Notes: generated from the letters alone by a model not told the origin. A stretch of 64,000 nt of DNA from Halobacteriales archaeon QS_8_69_26 (GCA_003023195.1 PXRX01000038.1:1-64000), one strand, 5' to 3'; shown: positions 44,293-52,995, counted from the stretch's first letter. Translations and numbers: made by a program.

Positions 44293-44433
44293 TGGCTCCC
44301 ACTCGCTTGCACTCGCGGGAACTCCGTTCGGCCACCGCTCCTCGCAAAAAGCTGGATCAAAAACACCCGCTCGCTCCCTTCGGTCGCTCGCGGTGGCGAC
44401 TCTCCACGACCCCCGGTCCCGCGCCGACCCCGA

Positions 44434-47400
44434 CTAGTCCCCGCCGACGGCCTCCTCGACGATCTCGATCTCCTCGTCGGTCAGCCCGTAGAGTTCGTAC
44501 ACTATCTCGTCGATCAGTTCGTCGGTACGCTCGATCTTCTCGTCGAGTTCGGCGGCCCGCGCCTTCGCCTCGCGGTACCGCCGGAGGCCGTCGGCCACGT
44601 CGTCGGGGTCGGGGAGGGTCAGGGCTTCGAGGCGATCCACGGGCGAGTTCGTCTTGGTGGCGTTGTCCCGGAACCCCGCGAACCCGCCGGCCTCCTCGAC
44701 GGCGACGGGGACGAACGCCTCGACCAGGTCGGCCGCCAGTTCGGTCAGGTCGGCCAGTTCGATCGCGGGCATGGGGTCGGTCTCGGTGTAGCCCCACTGG
44801 TCGGTCTCGTGGGCGTCTTGATCGTCAGGTTTGTACCGCGCAGTCGCGCGGATCGTGACCCGGGTCGGTCCCTCCCGGTCGACGCTGACCGTCCCGATCC
44901 GGAGGCCCTCGTGATCGGCGGCGGTGTCGGTGAGCATGGAGTCTCCGACCCCCGGGGGGGGGGGGTAGCGTCCGATCTCGGCGAGGGTCTGCCCCTCGGA
45001 GTAGGGTTCGATGTAGTCGAGGAGCGAGAGGTTGATATTATTGCGCTCCTTATTTAGGGGGATGATCCTCGAAGTTAGTTCACCAATAACGTCGTGGATT
45101 ACCTCGTCAGGCACATTTTTTATACGATCTAAGACATTTTCCTCCATATCGCGGGTGAATGAACCATTCTGCCCATAGTATGGTTCTAGAGCTGATTTTT
45201 TATGATCCTCGTCAGAGTGATCGGTGTCAAACTCGATCTCTCTGATAGGGAATTGGCGAACGTCCTCCGGATAGACACCAGAGTATGAACCCTGCAATGT
45301 ACCTGTGGCATGAAACTGCCCGAAATAATAGTTATTCAGTCGAGAGTTGACTATACCAGCAACGTATCGAAGATCGTACTCACTCACATTATCCTTAGGT
45401 TCATAGTTCATCGAGGAACTTTTCGTTTTGATCACCGGTGACCACTGAACAGCGTGTAGGATATTGTGATTAGTGTAATACCCCTCGTCATCGAAACAGC
45501 TTTTAATACTGTCATCTGATCCGCTGATCCCGGAAACCATTATTTTTTCTGACTCAAACAGTTCCGGGAACTTGGATCGATGGAAGTGTTCTTGTTTTGA
45601 CTCGTAGTCGATATATTCTCCACTCCAAATTATTTCATGCCTATCAATATCACTACCAGAGATGTATTTTTTCTTCCCATCGCCGGGTTGGTCGTCAATC
45701 ACATCGCATTTGTCAAATTCGACAGGACTATCCTCAGCACTGTGAGCCACTACACCAGGATTGACAAAACAGAGATGACCCAAATTGAAACTTTGAGCGA
45801 GGATCTTTTCTCGAAGATTCAGATCTTCTTTAGTTAGGTCGATACGGAATGAATTGTTATTATATTCGAGAAATTCAGTCTGGTCAATGGAAAACCCATG
45901 AGTGAATTTAACCCCGTCGTATCTGATGATTTCACAGGAGTTCTTAGAGGGATCCGTTGAGACAATATAAACAAGATATTGTCGATCAACTTCCTCAAAG
46001 ACACGGGTTTCTCCGAAGTCAACCAACTGATTTATATGACATTCAGAGGTCAAGAACTCCCTCAAGTCTCTTCCGTATTTTTCAGTTGCGAGAGCATTAG
46101 GAGTGATAAATGAATGGCGGCCTTGGTTTCTGGTGAGCAATAGGGCGCGGAAAACAAAAGGCACGTACAGATCCCAGTGGCCGGTAGTGACCTCATCATA
46201 TAGCGACTCTAAGGCGTCGGTCAATAGTTCGTCTTCTTCCTGGATCTTCCAGTTTGAAACCCATGGTGGATTCCCGATGACAGCATCAAATCCAGGATCA
46301 TCTCTCGATTCGCCCCCTTCCCGGTAGAAAACCTCCGGAAATTCTAATTTCCAATGGAAAAACTCTCGGGTCCTACCTAATTCTTTAGCTGTTTTGAACC
46401 AGTCCTCGTCTTCCAGGTCGGCCCACTCGTCGCCGTCCTCCAGGGCGCGGGCCATGCGCTCGTAGGCCCCCGAGGGCACGGCGAGATCGAAGTTCTCGGC
46501 GGTGTGGACGTTGGCTATCGCTACCAGTCGCCGCCGGAGGTCGTCGCGTTCGATCTCGGCGTACTTGCGTTTCATTGCGGCGATGTCCTCGATGCCCTCG
46601 TTTTCGATCGCCAGGAACTCCGCGTAGATCTCCATCAGGCGCTCGATGGTCCCCTCGCGGGTCGCGCCGAACTCGGTGAGGGAGTACTGGCCCTCGGCGT
46701 CGGGGGCGTCGCTTTCGAGGTCCTCGATGGCTTCCAGATCCGATCCCACCAGGGAGTTGCCCTGCTTGAAGTGGTGGTCGAGGAAGGCCAGGGGCCGGTC
46801 GGCCGCCAGGGTCTCCAGCCACATCGAGAGTTTGGCGAGTTCGACGGCCATCCCGTTTACGTCTACGCCGTAGATGCACTCCTTGGCTATCTCCCGGCGA
46901 ACGTGCTGTTCGTCGAAGGCCACGCCGAGTTCGGTTTCGACCTCCCGGACCTCCTCCATGACCCGTTCGGCGAGGTAGCCGGTCGCCCGCGTCAGGAAGT
47001 GCCCCGACCCCATCGCCGGGTCCAGGATCGTCAGGTCCCGCACTCGCTGGAGGAAGGGACCGAGGTACTCCTGGGTGCCCCGCTCGAACCCCTGGTCCAC
47101 CAGGTCCTCGCGGATCCCCTCGACCAGCGGTCCGACCGTCTCCTCGACGATGTAGGTCACCACGTAGTCGGGCGTGTAGTACGCGCCCGTGGCCTTGCGC
47201 TCGCCCTCGTCGTTGACGACGTAGAGGCCGCCCTGGGGGACCGTCTCGACCGCCTCCGCGACCGTGACTTCAGTGGCCGGCTTCCAGACCTGCCCGCCGT
47301 CCTCTGCGACGGCGGCGTAGTCCTCGGGGGCGATCCTGAACTGGTGTTCGAGCAGTCCCTCGTAGACGCTCCCGAGGTGGCGGGTGTCGAGGTCTGCGTA

Positions 47401-48645
47401 GTCAGCCAGGACGTACCGGCCGTCGCCGTTCTCGGTCGTCGAGAGGCGGTAGACCACCTCCGCGAGGTGGCGGTTGCTCACCTCGTTCTCAGCGAGGAAG
47501 GCATGGTCCTCGCGGTCGAACAGGCCGCCGTTGTACGGCGGGATACCCAGGGTTTCTTCGCCCTCGTCGATCAAATGGAAGAGGTCGTCCAGGCGGCTCC
47601 ACATCGTCGTCGAGTACTCGCTGTACTCGGCGTCGAACCCCTCGTCTACCTCACCGATCTCGTCGTGGACGTCCAGCCGAAGCTGGTCGAGGCTGAAGTT
47701 CTCCTCGTACTCCGCGACCGCGTCCTGGCCTTCGGGGTGGATTAGCCCCCGCGCCTCCGCGTAGAGGACGAACATCAGGCGATAGAGCAACACCAGCGAC
47801 TGCTCCTTGAGTTCGTCCAGCGCGTCCTCGTCGTCGGGGTCAATATCGAGGTCGTTGGTCTCGACGAACCCTCGGCCCAGCACCCGTAGCGCGGTAAAGA
47901 CGTTATCCTGCAGGTCCTCTCCCAGTTCCTGGGCCGCGGTTTCGCTCTCGGACCACACCGAGTCAAGGAAGGTGGTGCCCGCAGACTCCCGGAACGCCTC
48001 CGGCCGGAAGAAGACGTAGAAGTACTTGAACGCCTCCAGATCACCTTGTTCGAGCAGTTCCGGGAGGTCCACCTCGTAGTAGATCTCGGTACCGTAGTCC
48101 CTGGTGCCATAGAGCCGCCACTTCCGGCCGTTGGTGAGGATCCCCCACTGGAGGCTCTCGGGGGTCCGCTCCAGGTAGTGTTTGATCTGGTGAGAGGCGT
48201 CGCGGTAGGCGCGGTCCTCGCTGAACCGCTCGGTGAAGTCGGCGTCCCATTGCTTGGCCTCGACGATGCCGATCCCGCGCTCAAAGAGTTCCGTCTCGTC
48301 CTCCGAGTTGATGTAAACGTCGGCCGCCTCGCGGCGTGCGGGAGTGTCCTCGAACAGGAGGATGTCGACGAACCCGCCACCGTCGGGGAGCGACATCTCG
48401 GCGCTGGTACCGAATCCGAGGCGGTCCAGCACCTCGTCGATCCAGTTGTCAAGGAGATCGTCTTCGTTGTACCCCGTGACGAGGCCTCCTTCGAACTCCC
48501 ACAGCTCCGTCAGTTCGGCCATCACTTCGCTGGCGTCCCCGTCACAATCCCACTCGTCGCGGTCCTCTAGCCGGTCGTCCAGGTAGTGTCCCGAGAAGAG
48601 ATTCGAGTTGACGTACGGACCCTCGGAGAGCGTCGCCTGACTCAT
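44434..48645 (-). CDS. Single-chain restriction-modification enzyme (type IIG/IIL, Eco57I-like)
   Basis: A 1403-residue protein. The N-terminal nuclease domain has the PD-(D/E)xK pattern: Asp in GGFVDILLFED (about residue 93), then E-A-K in GIGIVEAKQWD (about 129-131). A helical connector leads to an N6-adenine methyltransferase with SAM motif I DPAMGSGHFLTRA (about 537) and catalytic motif IV IGNPPWV (about 792). Residues about 755-1205 are an AT-rich-coded target recognition region; the last 180 residues end in a coiled coil. Such proteins methylate and cut DNA in one polypeptide. A 12-base homopolymer lies in the frame at 44954-44965. Palindromic site D is 151 bp upstream of the start. No other restriction, BREX or DISARM genes are adjacent. 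Confidence 0.88.
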   Translation of the reverse strand: MSQATLSEGPYVNSNLFSGHYLDDRLEDRDEWDCDGDASEVMAELTELWEFEGGLVTGYNEDDLLDNWIDEVLDRLGFGTSAEMSLPDGGGFVDILLFEDTPARREAADVYINSEDETELFERGIGIVEAKQWDADFTERFSEDRAYRDASHQIKHYLERTPESLQWGILTNGRKWRLYGTRDYGTEIYYEVDLPELLEQGDLEAFKYFYVFFRPEAFRESAGTTFLDSVWSESETAAQELGEDLQDNVFTALRVLGRGFVETNDLDIDPDDEDALDELKEQSLVLLYRLMFVLYAEARGLIHPEGQDAVAEYEENFSLDQLRLDVHDEIGEVDEGFDAEYSEYSTTMWSRLDDLFHLIDEGEETLGIPPYNGGLFDREDHAFLAENEVSNRHLAEVVYRLSTTENGDGRYVLADYADLDTRHLGSVYEGLLEHQFRIAPEDYAAVAEDGGQVWKPATEVTVAEAVETVPQGGLYVVNDEGERKATGAYYTPDYVVTYIVEETVGPLVEGIREDLVDQGFERGTQEYLGPFLQRVRDLTILDPAMGSGHFLTRATGYLAERVMEEVREVETELGVAFDEQHVRREIAKECIYGVDVNGMAVELAKLSMWLETLAADRPLAFLDHHFKQGNSLVGSDLEAIEDLESDAPDAEGQYSLTEFGATREGTIERLMEIYAEFLAIENEGIEDIAAMKRKYAEIERDDLRRRLVAIANVHTAENFDLAVPSGAYERMARALEDGDEWADLEDEDWFKTAKELGRTREFFHWKLEFPEVFYREGGESRDDPGFDAVIGNPPWVSNWKIQEEDELLTDALESLYDEVTTGHWDLYVPFVFRALLLTRNQGRHSFITPNALATEKYGRDLREFLTSECHINQLVDFGETRVFEEVDRQYLVYIVSTDPSKNSCEIIRYDGVKFTHGFSIDQTEFLEYNNNSFRIDLTKEDLNLREKILAQSFNLGHLCFVNPGVVAHSAEDSPVEFDKCDVIDDQPGDGKKKYISGSDIDRHEIIWSGEYIDYESKQEHFHRSKFPELFESEKIMVSGISGSDDSIKSCFDDEGYYTNHNILHAVQWSPVIKTKSSSMNYEPKDNVSEYDLRYVAGIVNSRLNNYYFGQFHATGTLQGSYSGVYPEDVRQFPIREIEFDTDHSDEDHKKSALEPYYGQNGSFTRDMEENVLDRIKNVPDEVIHDVIGELTSRIIPLNKERNNINLSLLDYIEPYSEGQTLAEIGRYPPPPGVGDSMLTDTAADHEGLRIGTVSVDREGPTRVTIRATARYKPDDQDAHETDQWGYTETDPMPAIELADLTELAADLVEAFVPVAVEEAGGFAGFRDNATKTNSPVDRLEALTLPDPDDVADGLRRYREAKARAAELDEKIERTDELIDEIVYELYGLTDEEIEIVEEAVGGD
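44954..44965. repeat. G12 homopolymer inside the restriction-methyltransferase gene
   Basis: Twelve G on the plus strand (preceded by five C) encode the tyrosine third base and Pro-Pro-Pro-Pro in RYPPPPGVG near residue 1228. By hand translation, gain of one base leads to a stop 42 codons later and loss of one to a stop 69 codons later, each removing the C-terminal about 170 residues. Long G/C tracts of this kind drive phase variation in bacterial restriction genes. Confidence 0.8.
45035..46385. other. AT-rich island within the restriction-methyltransferase (recognition domain)
   Basis: Base composition falls abruptly between about 46385 and 45035 and returns to the GC-rich haloarchaeal norm on both sides, without loss of reading frame. 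Codons here end often in A or T and lysine and isoleucine are frequent (for example KEDLNLREKILAQSFNLGHL, RIIPLNKERNNINLSLL). The segment matches the expected target recognition region downstream of NPPW, consistent with a swapped-in recognition module. Confidence 0.7.
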
Positions 48646-48795
48646 GCGCAATACCCGACCTGGCAACGGGAGCACACAAATATGTGGCGGGCGAGGGGGA
48701 ATTCGACGGGGTCGGCACCCCAGCGAAGCCCTGACGGCAAACAGAGACAACGACATCGGATCCGCTACATGGGGAACGGTCGGATGTGTCCATCA

Positions 48796-48815
48796 TTACA
48801 GTAAAATTACTGTAA
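48796..48815. promoter_or_regulatory. Palindromic operator-like site D
   Basis: TTACAGTAA, spacer AA, TTACTGTAA: a perfect inverted repeat. It lies 151 bp upstream of the restriction-methyltransferase (minus) and 101 bp upstream of the lipoprotein remnant (plus), the latter spacing the same as from site A to gcvT. Confidence 0.65.
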
Positions 48816-48915
48816 ATTCGCGGCCGCGGCCCATTTCCGGTCAAACGGGTATATGTCATCATCCTTACCATCAGTGACACACAATTTTATTCCAGTTCCC
48901 ACGATAGGGGGTGGC

Positions 48916-49537
48916 ATGGCGGACGATAACCCAATGGGTTCGCGGCGGCAGTTCCTCGCGGCGGGCGTCGGCACCGTGTTCCTGACCAGTGGCTGTCTCG
49001 GCGACGGCGGTGGCGATGGGTGACGAGGGCGGTGATGGCGGAGGCGGCGGTGACGACGGCAACGGCGGGACGACGGCGACCACCACCACCGAGACGGCGG
49101 CCCGGACCACTACCGAAACGGCGACCACCACCGACCCCCCGACCGAAACCCCCACCGAGACGACCGAGGAGGGCGCGGCGGAGGCGACCGGCGAGGTCAC
49201 TGCCGACGAGATCGACGAGATCGAGATCCTCGACTGGACCTCGCGGATCTACAGCGACGAGAGCGTATTCCAGGTCGAGGTGACGGTCAGGAACGCGGGG
49301 GACAAGGACATCAGGATGACCCCGGGTCGGTACCGGGTCGAAGTCACCATGTACGACGAGGGCGGGACGCAACTGGCCGACACCTACGGTGCGGTGCTGG
49401 AGGACACCGACCTCCCGGCGGGCGAGAGCATGTGGGTCAAGGCCAACGCGGAACTGGACGACCCCTCGGCCGTAACGCGGTACGAGATCCGACTGGTCTG
49501 TGGCGAGATGCGGAGCCTCTCGGAATACTGCGAGTGA
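48916..49537 (+). pseudogene. Tat lipoprotein gene with a single-base frameshift
   Basis: The start MADDNPMGSRRQFLAAGVGT then VFLTSGCLGDGGGDG gives a Tat signal and lipobox but ends at TGA 49018-49020. One frame over, the expected continuation DEGGDGGGGGDDGNGG, a Thr/Glu stalk and a folded domain (IDEIEILDWTSRIYSDESVF, VEVTVRNAGDKDIRMTPGRY, VKANAELDDPSAVTRYEIRL) run to TGA 49537. Removing one G from GGG at 49016-49018 rejoins them (D-G-D-E). The domain resembles FxLYD-type beta-sandwich lipoproteins. Either a recent frameshift, a slippage site or a sequencing error. Confidence 0.65.
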
Positions 49538-49579
49538 GTGGGGCCCGGTCCTACGGCCCGCCCCGTCCCCGGTCGATCC

Positions 49580-50050
49580 TCACTCGTTCTGGTCCTGGAT
49601 GTCGCCATCGGCGTTGTCCTCGAAGGTGTTGCCCGAGGCCTCCAGCGTGGTGCCGGACTCGGCGATGATCCCGAAGGTCGAACTCGACCGGAGCGTGCAG
49701 TTCGTCACCGATGCCCGCGACGAGTCGTCGAGGTAGACGTTCGCGTAGCCGTTGGAACCGCCGTTCGCTATCTCGGCCTCGTCGATGCTGTTGTTCCGGT
49801 TGTTCGACCGGAACCTGATCCCCTGCCAGTAGCCGGGAGTGGCGGACTCCCCCTCGATGACGACCGGGTCCTCGTCGGTGCCCTCGGTGGCGAACGACCC
49901 CTCGGACTTGACGGTGATCCGTCCGCCCTCACCGAACACGATGTGCGCGCCGGCGTCGACGGTGACCGCCGCGATGATCCTGTGGTTCTGGCCGGTGAAC
50001 CGGTAGGACCCGTCGATCCCGGGCGATGGATCCGGTGACCAGCGTCCTTT
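49580..50050 (-). pseudogene. Right-handed beta-helix protein lacking its N-terminus
   Basis: The frame opens after a stop at 50051-50053 without an ATG: SPGIDGSYRFTGQNHRIIAA, VTVDAGAHIVFGEGGRITVK, then EDPVVIEGESATPGYWQGIR, NNRNNSIDEAEIANGGSNGY, SSRASVTNCTLRSSSTFGII and SGNTFEDNADGDIQDQNE. The repeating short strands and the xxNT/C-xxLxxSS rungs are those of parallel beta-helix (pectate-lyase-like) repeats used by exported carbohydrate-binding proteins. Signal peptide and first part are missing; a GTG at 49939 is the only internal start. Probably a truncated remnant. Confidence 0.55.
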
Positions 50051-50075
50051 TCACGGCCGGGGTCGGACGGGGGGT

Positions 50076-50834
50076 ATGGAACTGTTCGCGGTCCCCGGGA
50101 TCCCCGAGGTCCGGGAGGGCGACGACCTGGCGGCGATGGTCGCCGACCGGGTCGAGTTGCGCCCCTCGGACGTCGTGGTCGTCGCGAGCACCGTCGTCTC
50201 GAAGGCCGAGGGCCGGGCCGCCGACCTCGCGGACTTCCCCGCTGGCGATCGCGCCCAGGACATCGCCGAACGGCTGGAGGAAATAACGGACGACGAGAAG
50301 GATCCGCGGTTCGCCCAGGCCGTACTGGAGGAGTCGACGGAGTTGCTGATGGAGGCCCCCTTCCTGCTCACCGTCACGCGGTTCGGCCACGTCACCGTCA
50401 ACGCCGGCATCGACCGCTCGAACGTGCCCGACGCCGACCTGCTCCTGTTGCCCCGGGATCCGGGCGAGAGCGCCCGACGGATCCGGGAGGGCCTGCCCGT
50501 CGACGCACCGGTCGTGGTCAGCGACACCTGCGGGCGGCCCTTCCGCCACGGACAGCGCGGGGTCGCGGTGGGGTGGGACGGGATGCCCGCCAGCCGCGAC
50601 TGGCGGGGCGAACGCGACCGGGACGGGCACGAACTGGCGGTGACCGTCGAGAGCGTCGTCGACGAACTCGCGGCGGCGGCCAACCTCCTCCACGGCGAGG
50701 GCGACGACGGCACGCCCGTCGTGGTCGTCCGGGACTTCGAGTTCGGCGACCACGCCGGTAGCGACAACCTGTTCCGGGACCCCGAGGGCGACTTCGTCCG
50801 ACAGGCGCTCCGGGGGTGGACCTTCGACGGATGA
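50076..50834 (+). CDS. cofE: Coenzyme F420-0:L-glutamate ligase
   Basis: A 252-residue GTP-dependent ligase that adds L-glutamates to F420-0, completing the deazaflavin coenzyme F420. Family segments are ELFAVPGIPEVREGDDLAAM, VVVVASTVVSKAEGR, TRFGHVTVNAGIDRSNVPDA (metal/GTP region) and VVSDTCGRPFRHGQRGVAVG. Its stop overlaps the start of mer by 4 bp (ATGA), so a cofactor-making enzyme and a cofactor-using enzyme are translationally coupled. Length is normal for the archaeal single-domain enzyme. Confidence 0.93.
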   Translation: MELFAVPGIPEVREGDDLAAMVADRVELRPSDVVVVASTVVSKAEGRAADLADFPAGDRAQDIAERLEEITDDEKDPRFAQAVLEESTELLMEAPFLLTVTRFGHVTVNAGIDRSNVPDADLLLLPRDPGESARRIREGLPVDAPVVVSDTCGRPFRHGQRGVAVGWDGMPASRDWRGERDRDGHELAVTVESVVDELAAAANLLHGEGDDGTPVVVVRDFEFGDHAGSDNLFRDPEGDFVRQALRGWTFDG

Positions 50835-51829
50835 CCGGGCGGCCAGCGGTTGACTCGATAGCGCCAGGGATCGAACTGACTCCAGAACACCCGGTCGGGG
50901 AGGTGGTCCCCCTCGCGGAACGGGCCGAGCGGGCGGGGTTCCGGTCGGCCCTGGTGAGCTGTCACTACTTCAACCGGGATCCCTACGTCGTCGCCGACAG
51001 CGTCGGCCGTGCGACCGAAATGCTGGTGGGACCGGCGGCCGCCAACCCCTACGACGCCCACCCGGTCGCCCTGGCGTCGCGGGTCGCGACCCTGCAGGAG
51101 ACAACCGGCGGGCGTGCGGTGTTCGGGCTCGCCCCCGGCGACCGCTCGACGCTAGCGGCGCTGGGCGTCGAACAGGAGCGACCCCTCAGGCGGGTGCTGG
51201 AGACGACCCGTGTGGCCCGACGGCTCTGGCGCGGGGAGGCCGTCGACCACGACGGGACCTTCGCGGCGGCGGACGCCGAGTTGCGGTTCTCGGTCGACCC
51301 CGCGCCCGTCTACGTCGGTGCCCAGGGACCGCACATGCTGCGGATGGCCGCCAAGCACGCCGACGGCGTCCTGGTCAACGCGTCCCACCCCCGGGACCTC
51401 GCGTGGGCGAGCGACCGGATAGACGAGGGGCTGGCCGAACGGCCGGGGGACGAGTCGGGGTTCGAGTCGCTGGCCTACGCGAGCGTCAGCCTCGCCCAGG
51501 ACGGTGAAGAGGCACGGGAGGCCGCCCGGCCACCGGTGGCGTTCATCGCCGGCGGCGCGGCCGACCCGGTGCTGGACCGCCACGGCATCGACCGGGACGC
51601 GGCCGAACGGGTCTCTGAACTGGTCGAACGGGGCGATTTGCGCGAGGCCTTCGCGGCGGTCACGCCGTCGATGCTGGACGCGTTCGCCGTCGCCGGCGAC
51701 CCGGAGACCGTAACCCAGCGGCTCCGGGAACTCCACGAGCACGTCGACGGGGTCGTGTTCGGCGCACCGCTGGGTCCGGACCCCGACGAGGCTGTCAGCC
51801 TCGCGGGCTCTGTTCTTTCGCGGCTCTGA
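50831..51829 (+). CDS. mer: F420-dependent methylene-H4MPT reductase-like (luciferase-family) enzyme
   Basis: A 332-residue bacterial-luciferase-fold oxidoreductase of the Mer type: GIELTPEHPVGEVVPLAERA, AGFRSALVSCHYFNRDPYVV, GPAAANPYDAHPVALASRVA, APVYVGAQGPHMLRMAAKHA and AGDPETVTQRLRELHEHVDG. In methanogens Mer reduces methylene-tetrahydromethanopterin with F420H2; haloarchaeal homologues are thought to act in folate-type C1 metabolism as methylene-tetrahydrofolate reductase analogues. Translationally coupled to cofE. The last 35 bp overlap the convergent small membrane-protein gene. Confidence 0.88.
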   Translation: MTGRPAVDSIAPGIELTPEHPVGEVVPLAERAERAGFRSALVSCHYFNRDPYVVADSVGRATEMLVGPAAANPYDAHPVALASRVATLQETTGGRAVFGLAPGDRSTLAALGVEQERPLRRVLETTRVARRLWRGEAVDHDGTFAAADAELRFSVDPAPVYVGAQGPHMLRMAAKHADGVLVNASHPRDLAWASDRIDEGLAERPGDESGFESLAYASVSLAQDGEEAREAARPPVAFIAGGAADPVLDRHGIDRDAAERVSELVERGDLREAFAAVTPSMLDAFAVAGDPETVTQRLRELHEHVDGVVFGAPLGPDPDEAVSLAGSVLSRL

Positions 51830-52001
51830 CGACCATACTGAGGACGCCGCCGACCGAGAGGCCGCCGAATATCGCCACCGCGACTCCGATCAGCAGGCCC
51901 CCCAGGGCCAGCATCAGGATCGAAAGGGGGTCCGCGAGCGGTCCCTCGAGGACCACCTCCCACAGTTCGGCGACGTCCGGCACGAACTCTACCTGGGCCA
52001 T
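51795..52001 (-). CDS. Small membrane protein
   Basis: A 68-residue protein: acidic N-terminus MAQVEFVPDVAELWEVVLEG, one or two membrane helices (PLSILMLALGGLLIGVAVAI and FGGLSVGGVLSMV) and a short basic end RAAKEQSPRG. A Gly-rich helix pair of this kind is common among haloarchaeal mini-proteins of unknown role. Its 3' end overlaps mer by 35 bp in the convergent direction. Confidence 0.7.
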   Translation of the reverse strand: MAQVEFVPDVAELWEVVLEGPLADPLSILMLALGGLLIGVAVAIFGGLSVGGVLSMVVRAAKEQSPRG

Positions 52002-52177
52002 GACCGCCGGTTGGAGTCCCTGGGGGTTAAATGTGGGTGAACGCGGGCCGGAGTGGGGGGAACCGAACGGGGAGGAACGGGCGGCGACCCGGGGATCCGT
52101 TTCCCGGACCGGCGCGGAACCGACTGTCCCCTTCCCGTACCGCCAGGGCTAATTCACAGGCGTCCGAAGGGCCGTCC

Positions 52178-52624
52178 GTGCCACGGGACACCTCGCTCGA
52201 CGATTTCCTCGACGACGGGGACGAGGAGGACGACGCCCCGGCGGGCGAGGGGGGCTCGACGGACCCCTCTGAAGGGGGAGAAGCGAACGGGAGGGATCCC
52301 CCGGACGGAGACACGGAGGACGCGGTCGAAGGGAAACCCCAGGAGTCACCGGGGCCTGCCGGCGACGACGGGACGGAGGTGCCGGAGAACGATCCCACCG
52401 ACGGTCCGGGCGATGGGAAGTCGGTGTCGACGGACGGCCCACCGGTCGATCCTTCGACGGTCGATCCGGCGAGCCCCACCTACGGGTGGACCCCCGGTGA
52501 GGGGGAGTGTGTTGAGTGCGGCGCGACGGTCACCCGGCTGTGGCGGGGCGGGGACGGGGACGACCCCGGGGAGGGAGGGTCCGGATCCGGACGAATGGTC
52601 TGTCCGGACTGCAAGGACTGGTGA
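52178..52624 (+). CDS. Acidic protein with a C-terminal zinc-finger (DUF7573-like)
   Basis: A 148-residue protein. A conserved DTSLDDFLDDG start is followed by about 100 residues of disordered acidic Gly/Pro/Asp sequence and a compact end with two cysteine pairs, ECVECGATVTRLWRG and MVCPDCKDW, which should bind one zinc ion. I take the GTG at 52178 as start (VPRDTSLDDFLDDG) because homologues begin there; no ATG is near and the upstream frame is basic. It is 87 bp upstream of the cold-shock gene. Function unknown. Confidence 0.75.
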   Translation: MPRDTSLDDFLDDGDEEDDAPAGEGGSTDPSEGGEANGRDPPDGDTEDAVEGKPQESPGPAGDDGTEVPENDPTDGPGDGKSVSTDGPPVDPSTVDPASPTYGWTPGEGECVECGATVTRLWRGGDGDDPGEGGSGSGRMVCPDCKDW

Positions 52625-52711
52625 TCGGCGGAGCCGTCCGCCGGATGGTCGTCCGATCACCGGTGGGCTCTCGCAAACCTTATGTGTCAGGTCTCCCTTC
52701 CGCCCGATGCA

Positions 52712-52906
52712 ATGGCGAAAGGCGTCGTAGACTTTTTTAAGGAGAGCGGCGGTTACGGCTTCATCGAAACCGACGAGGCGGACGAGGACGTTTTCTTCCA
52801 CATGGAGGACGTCGGCGGCCCGGACCTCGAAGAGGGACAGGAAGTGGAGTTCGAGATAGAACAGGCCGAGAAGGGCCCCCGGGCGAAGAACCTGGAGCGG
52901 CTCTGA
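52712..52906 (+). CDS. cspA: Cold-shock domain protein
   Basis: A 64-residue single OB-fold cold-shock protein. RNP1 is represented by GGYGFIET and RNP2 by DVFFHMEDV, which bind single-stranded RNA or DNA; GVVDFFKESG is the usual first strand (F in place of N/W). It is strongly acidic, as in haloarchaea. The ATG at 52712 is the family start. A 40-bp tandem repeat begins 9 bp after its stop. Confidence 0.93.
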   Translation: MAKGVVDFFKESGGYGFIETDEADEDVFFHMEDVGGPDLEEGQEVEFEIEQAEKGPRAKNLERL

Positions 52907-52914
52907 GACGGACC

Positions 52915-52995
52915 GCACTGCGGTCCCGTGGCGTCGGGACACCGCGGTCCCGTAGCACTGCGGTCCCGTGGCGTCGGGACCACCGCGGTCCCGTA
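52915..52995 (+). repeat. Two tandem copies of a 40-41-bp unit downstream of cspA
   Basis: Unit 1 (52915-52954) and unit 2 (52955-52995) are identical except for one extra C in the second. Each unit itself contains two related GCGGTCCCGT blocks, one followed by GGCGTCGGGAC, so the structure is repeats within repeats and can fold into GC-rich stems. It may act as the cspA terminator or stabilise the mRNA 3' end. Confidence 0.75.

Noticed and set aside
44434-48645. PglX-type BREX methyltransferase
   Set aside because: The protein has its own N-terminal PD-(D/E)xK nuclease, and no brxA, brxB, brxC, pglZ or brxL genes lie beside it. A solitary type IIG/IIL enzyme fits better.
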